Positions 24,576-33,311 of a stretch of DNA of 56,872 nucleotides are shown here, piece by piece. A program made the translations under genes and the position numbers. Below the pieces are notes generated by a model, which was not told where the DNA came from, did no database searches, and saw only the letters and a list, made by a program, of their open reading frames with translations. The stretch covers positions 1-56,872 of the forward strand of contig BCRI01000034.1 in assembly GCA_001552515.1 (NCBI GenBank), read 5' to 3'. Numbering within the stretch: position 1 is the first letter of the stretch; every line of letters begins with the position of its first letter. This DNA comes from Sphaerimonospora mesophila NBRC 14179 = JCM 3151. GTDB lineage: Bacteria > Actinomycetota > Actinomycetes > Streptosporangiales > Streptosporangiaceae.

Positions 24576-25796
24576 TCAGATCGCCCCCAGATCGCGTAGC
24601 CGGGCGCGGGCCGCGCCGTCGAGGCCGAGACCGTCCAGGATCTCGGCGGTGTGCGCCCCCGGCTCCGGCGCGCCGGCCCGCACCCGGGACGGGGTGCGGG
24701 AGAACTTCACGGCCGGGCCGGTCAGGGGGGCGGCCGTGCCGTTGCTCAGCCGGGTCTCCTGCAGCATCTCCCGCTCGGCGACGTGCGGGTCCTTGGCGAC
24801 CTCGGCGAACGATCGCACCCGCTGGGCGGTCAGGCCGCGACGGGTCAGCGCTGCCTCGACCTGCTCTGCCGTACGGCCCGCGCACCAGTCGCCCACCAGG
24901 GCGTCGACCGCCTCGCGGTTGGCGACACGCTCGGCATTGGTGGCGAACCCCGCGGCCCGGCCGAGCTCGGGCCGGCCGAGCTCCTCGGCGAAGGCGCGCC
25001 ACTCCTTGTCCAGCCCGATCGCGATGTAGACGTGGCCATCGGCGCACCCGTAGGCGCCGGCCGGCACGACGAAGCCGGCCGCGTTGCCGGTGCGCTCCAG
25101 GCGGGCGCCGGTGGCGGCCAGGGTGAGGTTTCCGTCGCTGGTGGCGAGCATCGCGTCCAGCATCGACACGTCCACGTGCTGCCCCTCGCCGGTCGCGTCG
25201 CGGTGGCGCAGCGCGGCGAGAGCGCCGATGACCGCGTGCAGCCCGGCGAGGTCGTCGGCGAGGAACGTGGGCGCCTTCAGCGGGCCCCCGTCCGGCTCGC
25301 CGTTCAGCGACATCCAGCCGGCGGCCGCCTGCACGGCCGGGTCGTAGCCGGGGCGGCGGGAGTGCGGGCCGTACTGCCCGAAGCCGGAGACGGAGACGAA
25401 CACCAGGTCGGGCCGGACCGCGCGGCACTGCTCGTACCCCACCCCCCAGGCCGCCAGCGTGCCGGGCTTGTAGTTCTCCAGCAGCACGTCGGCGCTGGCC
25501 ACGAGCCGCAGGAACACCTCGGCCGCCCCCTGTTTGCGCAGGTCGAGGCCGATGCTGCGCTTGCCGCGGTGCACGATCTGGCGCCACCAGGGCAGCCCGG
25601 TGCCGGGCAGCTCGGGCAGCGCCTGCCCCTCCCGGTTGCCGGGCATCTCCACCCTGATGACGTCGGCGCCGAGGTCGGCGAGGATGCTGGACGCGTACGG
25701 ACCGGACCAGACCTTGGTCAGGTCGAGCACGCGCACGCCGTGCAGCGGCCCGGGCAGGTCGCCGCGCGCGTCTCGGTAGAAGGTCTCGCGGTCCAC
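24576..25796 (-). CDS. CaiB/BaiF family CoA-transferase
   Basis: 406 aa. It opens with GVRVLDLTKVWSGPYASSIL and ADLGADVIRVEMPGNREGQA, typical of family III CoA-transferases; the catalytic Asp is expected in the VDVSMLDAMLATSDG region, and SVSGFGQYGPHSRRPGYDP is the second hallmark. GTG 25796 starts 2 bp after the thiolase stop at 25799. These enzymes move CoA between carboxylic acids. In this operon it could charge a carboxylic acid with CoA or recycle CoA from a released acid, next to a thiolase acting on acyl-CoAs. Unusual company for an ACP-based type II PKS. Confidence 0.87.
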   Translation of the reverse strand: MDRETFYRDARGDLPGPLHGVRVLDLTKVWSGPYASSILADLGADVIRVEMPGNREGQALPELPGTGLPWWRQIVHRGKRSIGLDLRKQGAAEVFLRLVASADVLLENYKPGTLAAWGVGYEQCRAVRPDLVFVSVSGFGQYGPHSRRPGYDPAVQAAAGWMSLNGEPDGGPLKAPTFLADDLAGLHAVIGALAALRHRDATGEGQHVDVSMLDAMLATSDGNLTLAATGARLERTGNAAGFVVPAGAYGCADGHVYIAIGLDKEWRAFAEELGRPELGRAAGFATNAERVANREAVDALVGDWCAGRTAEQVEAALTRRGLTAQRVRSFAEVAKDPHVAEREMLQETRLSNGTAAPLTGPAVKFSRTPSRVRAGAPEPGAHTAEILDGLGLDGAARARLRDLGAI

Positions 25797-25798
25797 GG

Positions 25799-26932
25799 CT
25801 AGACCCTGGCCAGGATCGAGGCGGTGCCCAGCGAGCCGCCGCAGCACATCGTGGCCAGCGCGGTCTCCCCGCCGGTGCGTTCCAGCTCGTGCAGCGCGGT
25901 CACCAGCAGGCGCGTCCCCGAGCAGCCGAGGGGATGACCGAGCGCGATCGCGCCGCCGTTGACGTTGACGGTCTCCAGGTCCGCCTTGTCGTACGCGGCG
26001 GCCCAGGCCAGCACGACGGCGGCGAACGCCTCGTTCACCTCGAACAGGTCGATGTCGCCGACGTCCATGCGGGCCCGGTCGAGGATCTTGCGGGTGGCGA
26101 CCAGCGGTCCGTCGAGCAGATAGTAGGGATCGGCGCCGGTGACCACCTGATGCAGCAGCCTGGCCCGCGGCCGCAGGCCGAGCGCGTCGGCCCGCTCGCG
26201 CGACATCCACAGGATCGCGGCCGCGCCGTCGGAGATCTGGGAGGTGGTGCCGGGCGTGTGCAGGCCGCCCTCGACGTTCGTGCGCAGCCCGGCCAGTGCC
26301 TCGGCCGAGGTGTCCCTGAGCCCCTCGTCGGCGGTCACGCCGTCGATCGGGACGACCTCGCGGTCGAAGCGTCCCGCGTCCCACGCGGCACGCGCGCGCC
26401 GCTGGGACAGCAGGCCGTACTCGTCGAGCTCGCGCCTGGTGAAGCCCTCGCGCGCCGCGATGCGCTCGGCCCCGCCGAACTGCGCCTCCGGCGGGTCGTC
26501 CCAGGGATAGTCGGGGGTCTTGTAGTGGCCGGGGCCCTGGTAGAGGTTGGTGCCGATGGGGACACGGCTCATCGACTCCACGCCGCAGGCGATGCCGACG
26601 TCGATGACGCCGGCGGCGATGAGTGCGGCGACCAGGTGGTTGGCCTGCTGGGCGGAGCCGCACGAGACGTCCACGGTGGTGCAGGCCACCTCGTAGTCGA
26701 GGCCGGTGTTCAGCCAGGCGTTCCTGGTGACGTTCAGACTCTGCTCTCCCGACTGGGTGACGCAGCCGCCGATGATCTGCTCCACCTGCCCCGCTTCGAG
26801 GCCGGCCCGGCGGATCACCTCGACCAGCACGTGGCGGAGCAGTTCGACCGCCTTGCGACCGGCCAGCGCTCCGCCGCGCCTTCCCATCGGGGTGCGGACC
26901 GCCTCCACGATCACCGGTTGTCCCACAGGCAC
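25799..26932 (-). CDS. Acetyl-CoA acetyltransferase-type thiolase
   Basis: 377 aa. The acyl-enzyme Cys is in TVDVSCGSAQQANHLVAAL. The NEAFA motif is in DLFEVNEAFAAVVLAW, GHPLG in AIALGHPLGCSGTRLL, and the second Cys in ALATMCCGGSLGTAS. All four thiolase elements are present, so it is likely active. It is the first gene of the 17-gene minus-strand operon, and its promoter lies in the divergent spacer with the P450 at 27069. It may condense or cleave an acyl-CoA, making a starter unit or degrading a product; direction not inferable. Confidence 0.9.
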   Translation of the reverse strand: MPVGQPVIVEAVRTPMGRRGGALAGRKAVELLRHVLVEVIRRAGLEAGQVEQIIGGCVTQSGEQSLNVTRNAWLNTGLDYEVACTTVDVSCGSAQQANHLVAALIAAGVIDVGIACGVESMSRVPIGTNLYQGPGHYKTPDYPWDDPPEAQFGGAERIAAREGFTRRELDEYGLLSQRRARAAWDAGRFDREVVPIDGVTADEGLRDTSAEALAGLRTNVEGGLHTPGTTSQISDGAAAILWMSRERADALGLRPRARLLHQVVTGADPYYLLDGPLVATRKILDRARMDVGDIDLFEVNEAFAAVVLAWAAAYDKADLETVNVNGGAIALGHPLGCSGTRLLVTALHELERTGGETALATMCCGGSLGTASILARV

Positions 26933-27068
26933 TCTCCGATCCGATGGAGTATCTGCTATTCCGATACCCGCTTCGCCACACTAACCCGACCTCGCCAGCG
27001 CGAACAAGGTGCGTTTCTTGTGTTCTCGGCCATTGCCTAAAACGAAGATAGAAGACAATACTTGGGGC
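26933..27068. promoter_or_regulatory. Divergent promoter, PKS operon / P450 operon
   Basis: 136 bp, distinctly A/T-richer than its surroundings. It contains GAGTATCTG...CGATAC around 26949-26972, an imperfect inverted GTATC/GATAC pair, and AGATAGAAGA at 27046-27055, the exact complement of TCTTCTATCT at 8556-8565. These resemble the CTCGTATCTTG elements in other cluster promoters. A pathway regulator binding site is possible. No regulator gene is adjacent. Confidence 0.45.
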
Positions 27069-28283
27069 ATGTCCACAGCCGTGTCCGGCCTTCCGCCCAG
27101 GTTCGACGCGCTCGATCCCGAGGTGGCCGCCGACCCCTACCCGGTCTACCGGGAGCTCAGGCGGGCGGGCCCGCTGTGCCGGATGGGGCCCGGGAGCTTC
27201 GGGGTGACCCGGTACGACGACGTGGTCCGTCTGATGCGCGATCCCCGTCTGGGCAGCCGGTTCCCCGAGAGCTACCACCGCATGTCGGCCGGTGACGGCG
27301 CCGCCGGAGCGTTCTTCGGGCGGATCGTGCTCTATCGCGACCCGCCCGAGCACACCCGGCTGCGCCGCCTGATCGGCAAGGCGTTCAGCCCCTCCCTGGT
27401 GCGGGCCTTCCGCCCCGACCTGGAGCGCATGGTCGACCGGCTGCTCGACCCCGTGGCCGCGCGCGGCTCCTTCGACGCCGTGGCCGACCTGGCCTTCCCG
27501 CTGCCCGTGATGGCGGTCTGCGCGCTGATGGGCATCCCCGAGGCGGACCACGAGCTGATCCGGCCGCACGCGGTCGACCTGGGCAAGGCGTTCGCCGCCA
27601 TCGTGCCGGACGCCGATCGGCCGGCCGCCGACGCGGCCGTCGCCTGGCTGCGCGGCTACCTCGGCGAGATGCTGGACCGGCGCCGTTCCTCCCCCGGCGA
27701 CGACCTGCTCACCCGCATGCTCCAGGCCGAGGAGGGCGGCGACCGCCTCAGCCACGAGGAGATCGTGGACAACGCGGTCTTCTCCTTCTTCGCCGGCTTC
27801 GAGACGACCACCAACCTCATCGCCACCGGCTGCGCCGCGCTGCTCGACCACCCCGGCCAGCAGCGGCTGCTGCGCGCCGATCCCGGCCTCGTGCCCCGTG
27901 CCGTCGAGGAGTTCCTGCGCTACGACTCCCCGATCCAGGGGATCGCCCGCATGGTCCGCGAACCGGTCGAGGTAGGCGGCCGTACGATCCGGGCCGGCCG
28001 CGTGCTGATCCTGCTGCTCGGCAGCGCCAACCGCGACCCGTCCCGCTTCGACGACCCGGACGAGCTGCTGGTCGCCCGGGACCCCAATCCGCATCTGGCC
28101 TTCGGCGGCGGCACGCACACCTGCCTCGGCGCCGCGCTCGCGCGGGTCGAGGCCGACGTGGTGTTCCGCGCGCTGCTGCGCCGTTTCCGCGTCCTCGCCC
28201 CCGCCGCTCCCGCCACCCGGCGGGACGGCACGTTCCGGGCGTACGCCCGGGTGCCGATCGAGGTCGAGGCCGCCGACTCATGA
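27069..28283 (+). CDS. Cytochrome P450
   Basis: 404 aa. The I-helix is FFAGFETTTNLIATG, ExxR is in EEFLRYDSPIQ, and the heme loop FGGGTHTCLGAALARVE carries the Cys. The Thr after the acidic residue in the I-helix (ET) is present, so normal oxygen activation is expected. The ATG 27069 start has only a weak ribosome site (TTGGGG). Its stop overlaps the next P450 (ATGA), and the two share the YDSPIQ/YDAPIQ and heme-loop style, suggesting duplication. It heads a four-gene plus-strand operon. Substrate unknown; an oxidation on the polyketide or aryl part is likely. Confidence 0.9.
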   Translation: MSTAVSGLPPRFDALDPEVAADPYPVYRELRRAGPLCRMGPGSFGVTRYDDVVRLMRDPRLGSRFPESYHRMSAGDGAAGAFFGRIVLYRDPPEHTRLRRLIGKAFSPSLVRAFRPDLERMVDRLLDPVAARGSFDAVADLAFPLPVMAVCALMGIPEADHELIRPHAVDLGKAFAAIVPDADRPAADAAVAWLRGYLGEMLDRRRSSPGDDLLTRMLQAEEGGDRLSHEEIVDNAVFSFFAGFETTTNLIATGCAALLDHPGQQRLLRADPGLVPRAVEEFLRYDSPIQGIARMVREPVEVGGRTIRAGRVLILLLGSANRDPSRFDDPDELLVARDPNPHLAFGGGTHTCLGAALARVEADVVFRALLRRFRVLAPAAPATRRDGTFRAYARVPIEVEAADS

Positions 28284-29629
28284 CCGGGACCGTACGGTCC
28301 GGAAAGGCAGGGATCATGGCGACCGCGGACGGGCAGCCACAGGCGCCCGAGTCCGGCGAGGGCACCGGGCCGGACCGGGGAGCCCGGTCGGTGGAGGCCC
28401 GGCCCACCGGCGCCCGATCTCCGGGGGCGCCGAGCCGGGCGCCCAGGTTCAACGCGCTGGACCCCGATGTGATCGCCGACCCCTATCCCGCGTACGCGGA
28501 ACTGCGGGCCGCCGGACGGGTGTGCCGGGTGCACCCGGCGAGCTGGGGCGTCACCCGGCACGCCGACGTGGCCGCGCTGCTGCGCGACCGCAGGCTGGGC
28601 AACGAGTTCCCCGCCGACGACCCGCAGTTCCGGATGGCGGAGAACCTCGCGCGCGACGTGTTCCGACGGATCATCCCCACCCGCGACGCCGCCGACCACG
28701 GGCGGCTCCACCACCTCGTCATCAAGGCGTTCAGCCCGGGGGTGGCCCGGCGGATGCGCGCCCGCATCGTCGAGATGGTCGACGAGCTGATCGCCCCCTC
28801 GCTGGACACCGGCCGCCTCGACGCCGTGGCCGACCTGGCCTTTCCGCTCGCCGCCACCGTGGTCCTCGAGCTCATCGGCATTCCGCGGGAGGCGCGGGCG
28901 GAGATCTGGCCCCGCTCCACCGCCCTGGCGAAGGCGTTCACCCCGTTCCTGCCCGAGGGCGACCGCAAGGAGGCCGACGAGGCCCTGGAGTGGCTGCGCG
29001 CGTACGTGCACGAGCTGGCCGGGCGACGCCGCCCCGACCCCGACGGCGACCTGCTCGGCCGGCTGCTCGCCGCCGGAGCGGACGACCCCGACTCCTACAG
29101 CCGCGACGAGATCGTCGACAACGTGCTGTTCCTCTGCTTCACCGGCTACGAGACGACGATGAACATGGTGTGCACCGGCTGCTCGGCCCTGGCCGCCAAC
29201 CCGGGCGAGTGGCTGCGGCTGCGAGAGACTCCGCGGCTGGCCACGACCGCCGCCGAGGAGTTCGTCCGCTACGACGCGCCGATCCAGTACACCGCGCGGC
29301 TCGCCCTGGAGCCCATCCGGATCGGCGACCGGCTCATCCGCAAGGGGAGGTCGGTCTTCCTGCTGCTGGGCTGCGCCAACCACGACGAGGAGGTCTTCGA
29401 GCGCCCCGACCGGCTCGACATCGGCAGGAGCCCCAACCCGCACGTGGGGTTCGGCGGCGGAGTGCGCGGCTGCCTCGGGTCGGCGCTGGCCCGCGTCGAG
29501 GGCGGCGTCGTCTTCGAACGGCTCGCCGCCCACGTGGCCACCATGGAGGCGGCGCGCCCGCCGGTGCGGGTGCCGAGCACCCTGTTCCGGTCCTACTCCA
29601 GCATTCCGCTCGCCGTCACCCCCGCCTGA
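28280..29629 (+). CDS. Cytochrome P450, paralog of preceding gene
   Basis: 449 aa from ATG 28280, which overlaps the previous stop; a second start at 28316 (MATADGQPQ) with AGGCAGGG upstream would be 437 aa. A Pro/Gly/Arg-rich ~50-residue N-terminal extension precedes the P450 core. I-helix FLCFTGYETTMNMVCTG, ExxR in EEFVRYDAPIQ, heme loop FGGGVRGCLGSALARVE. The core aligns by eye with the preceding P450 along its length (ADPYPxYxELR, GVTRxxDV, KAFSPxxxR, DAVADLAFPL), so the pair is a tandem duplication that has diverged. Probably two successive oxidations of one scaffold. Confidence 0.9.
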   Translation: MTGTVRSGKAGIMATADGQPQAPESGEGTGPDRGARSVEARPTGARSPGAPSRAPRFNALDPDVIADPYPAYAELRAAGRVCRVHPASWGVTRHADVAALLRDRRLGNEFPADDPQFRMAENLARDVFRRIIPTRDAADHGRLHHLVIKAFSPGVARRMRARIVEMVDELIAPSLDTGRLDAVADLAFPLAATVVLELIGIPREARAEIWPRSTALAKAFTPFLPEGDRKEADEALEWLRAYVHELAGRRRPDPDGDLLGRLLAAGADDPDSYSRDEIVDNVLFLCFTGYETTMNMVCTGCSALAANPGEWLRLRETPRLATTAAEEFVRYDAPIQYTARLALEPIRIGDRLIRKGRSVFLLLGCANHDEEVFERPDRLDIGRSPNPHVGFGGGVRGCLGSALARVEGGVVFERLAAHVATMEAARPPVRVPSTLFRSYSSIPLAVTPA

Positions 29630-29644
29630 CCACGCGGACCCGAC

Positions 29645-30355
29645 GTGATCGAACACCTGCTCCCGCCCGGCGTCGCCGGCGCCCACCTGCGCGACTTCTC
29701 CACCGCCGGGCCGCTGCCCGCGGCGGAGGAGACGTCGCTCGGCCCGGTCGGCCCCGCCCGGGCCGGGGAGTTCGCCGCGGGCAGGCACTGCGCGCGTGCG
29801 GCGCTGTCCGCACTCGGCCGGCCGGGGGCCGAGCTGCCCCGCCGGGGCGACCGCGCGCCCGGCTGGCCGGCCGGCACCGTCGGCTCCATCACCCACTGCC
29901 GCGGCTACTGCGCGGCCGCCGCCGGTCCGACCGTGTCGTACCTGTCCATCGGCATCGACGCGGAACCGAACGAGCCGCTGCCCGCCGTGGTGCTGCCCCG
30001 GATCTCCAGCGCGGCCGAGCGGCGCTGGATCGGCGCCGCGCCCGGCGGCGTGCACTGGGACAGGCTGCTGTTCTCCGCCAAGGAGAGCGTGTACAAGACC
30101 TGGGCGCCGCTGACCGGCGCCTGGCTGGGGTTCCTCGACGCGACCGTCACCGTCGAGCCCGCCGAGATCACCGAGGTCGCGGGCGCGCATGTGACCGGCC
30201 GGTTCCGCGTCGCCCTGCACGTGCCGCCACCGCGTATGAACGGCGTGCCGCCGCGCGGCTTCGACGGCCGCTTCCTGGCGCTGCCCGACCTGCTGCTGAC
30301 CGCGATCGTGTTGCCGCGACCCGGGGCTCCCGGCGTCCGGGAAGGAATGTCATGA
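29645..30355 (+). CDS. Sfp/EntD-type 4'-phosphopantetheinyl transferase
   Basis: 236 aa. The EntD-like signature is GSITHCRGYCAAA, then SIGIDAEPNEPLP, where the Asp and Glu bind Mg2+, then WDRLLFSAKESVYKTWAPL, the KExxxK motif. It transfers phosphopantetheine from CoA to carrier proteins. GTG 29645 is the start, 15 bp after the P450 stop. Its stop overlaps the ATG of the molybdenum hydroxylase gene. It likely activates the ACPs at 22645 and 38357 and the PCPs of the NRPSs. Presence of a dedicated transferase supports one integrated PKS/NRPS locus. Confidence 0.93.
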   Translation: MIEHLLPPGVAGAHLRDFSTAGPLPAAEETSLGPVGPARAGEFAAGRHCARAALSALGRPGAELPRRGDRAPGWPAGTVGSITHCRGYCAAAAGPTVSYLSIGIDAEPNEPLPAVVLPRISSAAERRWIGAAPGGVHWDRLLFSAKESVYKTWAPLTGAWLGFLDATVTVEPAEITEVAGAHVTGRFRVALHVPPPRMNGVPPRGFDGRFLALPDLLLTAIVLPRPGAPGVREGMS

Positions 30356-32622
30356 GCCTGATCGGACGGTCCGTCCGGCGTACGGAAGACCGGAAGCTGC
30401 TGACCACGGGCGGCGTCTACACCGACGACATCGTGCTGGCGGGCTGCCTGCACCTGGTGCCGGTGCGCTCGACGGCGGCACACGCCCGGATCGAGGCGAT
30501 CCGCACCGAGGCCGCGGCAGCCGTCCCCGGCGTGGTGGCCGTGCTGACCGCGGCCGACGTCGACCTGCCCCCGCTGCTCCCCCCGGCGAGCACGCTGCGC
30601 CAGGACATGCCCCAGCCGCTGCTCGCCGGTCCGGTCACCCGCTATGTGGGGGAGGCGGTGGCGGCGGTCGTCGCGGAGAGCCGGGCGGCGGCGGAGACGG
30701 CCGCGGCGCTGGTCGAGGTGGACCTCACTGCGCTGCCGCCGCTCGTCGACCCGGAGGAGGCGGCGGCCGACGCGCTGCTCCTCCATCCGGAGGCCGGCAC
30801 CAACACCGCGCTCAAGCTGGCCTTCGCCCGCCCGCCCGGCCGCGCCGACATCTTCTCCGGCTGCGAGATCGTGGTGCGCCAGCGCATGGTCAACCAGCGG
30901 GTCGCCGCCTGCCCACTGGAGACCCGCGGCGGCATCGCCCGATGGGAGGACGGGCGGCTCGTCTACCAGGCCGGCGGGCAGGCCCCGCATCTGTGGCGGG
31001 ACGCCCTCGCCGCCGCCCTCGGCGTCGAACCCTCCGCCGTGCGGGTCGTCACCCCCGATGTGGGCGGGGCGTTCGGCTCCAAGGCCTTCCCCGCGACCGA
31101 GGACGTGCTGGTCTGCTGGGCCGCCCGGCGGCTGGACCGGCCGGTGCGCTGGCGCGAGAGCCGTACGGAGAACCTGACCGTGGGCGGACACGGCCGGGGC
31201 CAGGTGCAGGAGGCCGAGCTGGGCGGCACCCGCGACGGCCGCATCCTGGCCTACCGGCTGTCGGTCGTCCAGGACGCCGGGGCCTATCCGCGCATCGGGG
31301 CCGTGCTGCCGTTCTGGACCAGGACGATGCTGACGGGTCCGTACGTCATCCCGAAGGCGCGGTTCACCTCCTCCAGCGTGGTCACCACGACCGCGCCGGT
31401 CGGCTCCTACCGCGGCGCCGGTCAGCCGGAGGCGGTGGCGGCGCTGGAGCGGATGGTGGACCGCTTCGCCGCCGAGATCGGCATGGACCCGGCCGAGGTG
31501 CGGCGCCGCAACCTCATCCCCCGCGACCGGTTCCCCTGGACCACGCTCACCCGGGCCACCTACGACAGCGGCGACCACCACGCGGCGCTGGAGCGGCTGC
31601 TCACCGCGGCAGGCTACCCCGCCCTGCGGGCCGAGCAGCTCCGCAGGCGAGAGCGGGGCGACACGCTGCAGCTCGGTCTGGGCCTGTCGGTGTTCGCCGA
31701 GTTGACCGGCGCCGACATGCGGCCCGAGCACGCCGAGGTGACGCTCGGGGTGGACGGCCGTTTCGTGGCGACCGTCGGGACCTGCGGCCACGGCCAGGGG
31801 CATCCGACCGCATGGGCCGTGCTCGCCGCCGAGGCGCTCGGTGTCGAGCCCGGCCAGGTGGAGGTGCGGCAGGGCGACACGGACGCGCTGCCGGAAGGCG
31901 GCGGCACCGGCGGCTCGCGCTCGCTGCAGACGGGCGGCCTCGCCGTACACCAGGCCGCGCTCGCGCTGGTGGAGGAGGCCCGCATGCGCGCGGGAAAGCG
32001 TCTCGGCGTCGACGCCGAGCTGGTCGCCTTCGACGGCGGGCGCTTCCTCACGCCGGGGCAGGACGGGGCCGAGCCGGGCCGGGAGGAGCTGAGCTGGGCG
32101 GAGCTGGCGACGGACGGGCCGATCCGCGGCTCGGCCGTCTATCGGCCCGGCGGCGGGACCTGCTCGTCCGGCGCGCATCTGGCGGTGGTCGAGGTCGACG
32201 TCGAGACCGGGAGGACCCGCCTGGTCAGGCTGGTCGCCGTCGACGACGCCGGCGTGCTGCTCAACCCGCTCCTCGCCGAGGGCCAGGTGCACGGCGGCCT
32301 CGCCCAGGGCATCGGACAGGCCCTGTTCGAGGAGGCGGGATTCGGCCCCGACGGCACACCGCTCCACCCCGACCTGCACCACTACGCCTTCGTCTCGGCG
32401 GCGGAGCTCCCGTTCTTCGAGACGCTGGCCATGCAGACCCCCGCGCCGGGCAACGCCCTCGGCGTGAAGGGGATCGGCGAGTCCGGGGCCGTCGGCGTGC
32501 CGCCCGCGGTGCAGAACGCCGTGGTGGACGCGCTCTCCCACCTGGGCGTCACCCACATCGACATGCCCGCGACTCCCGAACGCGTCTGGCAGGCGCTCCA
32601 GAACGCCACCCCCACCCCATAG
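30352..32622 (+). CDS. Molybdenum hydroxylase large subunit (CoxL/XDH-like, form II)
   Basis: 756 aa, xanthine-oxidase-family molybdopterin subunit. It begins [20 protein letters not shown]. The Moco loop [17 protein letters not shown], the [10 protein letters not shown] motif, [20 protein letters not shown] (form II RGAG type, lacking the Cys-Ser-Phe of true CO dehydrogenase) and the catalytic Glu in [20 protein letters not shown] are all present. Such enzymes hydroxylate N-heteroarenes or aldehydes with water. Its small subunits are not adjacent: an FeS and an FAD subunit lie 15 kb away at 46952-48348. ATG 30352 overlaps the transferase stop (ATGA). It may oxidise an aldehyde or a heteroaromatic ring of the product. 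Confidence 0.9.
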   Translation: MSLIGRSVRRTEDRKLLTTGGVYTDDIVLAGCLHLVPVRSTAAHARIEAIRTEAAAAVPGVVAVLTAADVDLPPLLPPASTLRQDMPQPLLAGPVTRYVGEAVAAVVAESRAAAETAAALVEVDLTALPPLVDPEEAAADALLLHPEAGTNTALKLAFARPPGRADIFSGCEIVVRQRMVNQRVAACPLETRGGIARWEDGRLVYQAGGQAPHLWRDALAAALGVEPSAVRVVTPDVGGAFGSKAFPATEDVLVCWAARRLDRPVRWRESRTENLTVGGHGRGQVQEAELGGTRDGRILAYRLSVVQDAGAYPRIGAVLPFWTRTMLTGPYVIPKARFTSSSVVTTTAPVGSYRGAGQPEAVAALERMVDRFAAEIGMDPAEVRRRNLIPRDRFPWTTLTRATYDSGDHHAALERLLTAAGYPALRAEQLRRRERGDTLQLGLGLSVFAELTGADMRPEHAEVTLGVDGRFVATVGTCGHGQGHPTAWAVLAAEALGVEPGQVEVRQGDTDALPEGGGTGGSRSLQTGGLAVHQAALALVEEARMRAGKRLGVDAELVAFDGGRFLTPGQDGAEPGREELSWAELATDGPIRGSAVYRPGGGTCSSGAHLAVVEVDVETGRTRLVRLVAVDDAGVLLNPLLAEGQVHGGLAQGIGQALFEEAGFGPDGTPLHPDLHHYAFVSAAELPFFETLAMQTPAPGNALGVKGIGESGAVGVPPAVQNAVVDALSHLGVTHIDMPATPERVWQALQNATPTP

Positions 32623-33087
32623 AGCATCGGTCACGTAATGTCACCGGTGTCCGGCGGCTTCGGTCCCTCCACCCACGAAAATTCCTCGCAGGCTCGGAAT
32701 TTCCGCGGGGCCCGGGATGCGCCGGGAGGAAGCTCCGGTCCGCTGCGAAACCCGCCGGCCGCGGGTTTCGCGTGCGGTCCTCGCTCCCTGCCCCCGGACA
32801 TCGGTTACCTGACAGGAGTTCTAGACGTTCTCCGTCCGCGACCTGATCGGGCAGACGCTCCCGCCGGGTTCGCCGGAATACCGTTGATCGCTGTCCCGAC
32901 CGCTGCGGGCAGGCGGATCGGCTCGTCCACGGCGAACTCTTCCAGGAGACCGGCGGTCTCGCTGCATGTCTGGGAGGACGGGCGGCTGACGACCCACACG
33001 CGGGCGATCCCGGTCTGACCTTCACCTATCGGCGGCCCTGGCCGACTCGGGGATCACCCGGTCGTTCGAGGGGAGAGCGGGGGGTGG
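32623..33087. other. Gene-free spacer after molybdenum hydroxylase
   Basis: 465 bp between a plus-strand and a minus-strand gene. The first ~195 bp are copy 2 of the dispersed element. For 32817-33087 I see no protein-like frame on either strand, no clear terminator and no strong promoter. A plus-strand frame (32638-33018) runs straight through the repeat and looks random in composition. Confidence 0.6.
32625..32816 (+). repeat. Dispersed intergenic element, copy 2
   Basis: It starts CATCGGTCACGTAATGTCACC-like, 2 bp after the hydroxylase stop, and ends TCGGTTACCTGACAGG. The core GCGCCGGGAGGAAGCTCCGG and CGTGCGGTCCTCGCTCCCTG are shared with the other two copies. The hairpin between them differs: GAAACCCGC/GCGGGTTTC (32747-32755 and 32761-32769), 9 bp with loop CGGCC, in place of GGCCCCGC/GCGGGGCC. 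Both stem arms changed together, so pairing is conserved. A second small hairpin (AAATTCC/GGAATTT) occurs upstream in this copy only. Confidence 0.65.
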
Positions 33088-33282
33088 TCAGTCGGAGGCG
33101 ACCGACAGGGCCTGCTTGGGGCAGCGTCCGACGGCGGTGCGCACCCGGTCGGCCACCGCCCCCTCGACCTGCTCGGTCAGCAGGTGGACGCGGTCGTCCT
33201 CGCCCACCTCGAACACCTCGGGCACCAGGCTCTCGCAGACCGAGTGCCCCTCGCACAGCGCCCGGTTCGTGATCACACGCAT
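33088..33282 (-). CDS. 3Fe-4S ferredoxin (P450 redox partner type)
   Basis: 64 aa. MRVITNRALCEGHSVCESLV has C-x5-C, and GRCPKQALSV supplies the third Cys followed by Pro. This is the single-cluster 3Fe-4S pattern that serves actinomycete P450s. ATG 33282 with AGGAGGT upstream. It sits 29 bp after the first O-methyltransferase, last in that minus-strand operon. It probably feeds electrons to one or more of the three P450s in the locus; no ferredoxin reductase is in the window. Confidence 0.92.
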   Translation of the reverse strand: MRVITNRALCEGHSVCESLVPEVFEVGEDDRVHLLTEQVEGAVADRVRTAVGRCPKQALSVASD

Positions 33283-33311
33283 CTCGCAGACCTCCTACGG
33301 GCCGCCGCCGC

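Noticed and set aside
24576-28118. Long minus-strand frame joining CoA-transferase with the P450 region
   Set aside because: Only the part from GTG 25796 down matches CaiB proteins. The upstream part runs opposite the P450 at 27069 and out of frame with the thiolase, so it is not a fusion.
30352-32622. True aerobic CO dehydrogenase
   Set aside because: The RGAG active-site sequence (SYRGAGQPE) lacks the Cys-Ser-Phe of form I CoxL, and the gene context is biosynthetic.
32638-33018. Plus-strand 126-codon open frame after the molybdenum hydroxylase
   Set aside because: Its first half lies within the dispersed repeat and the rest has no family-like features; there is no ribosome site at its start.
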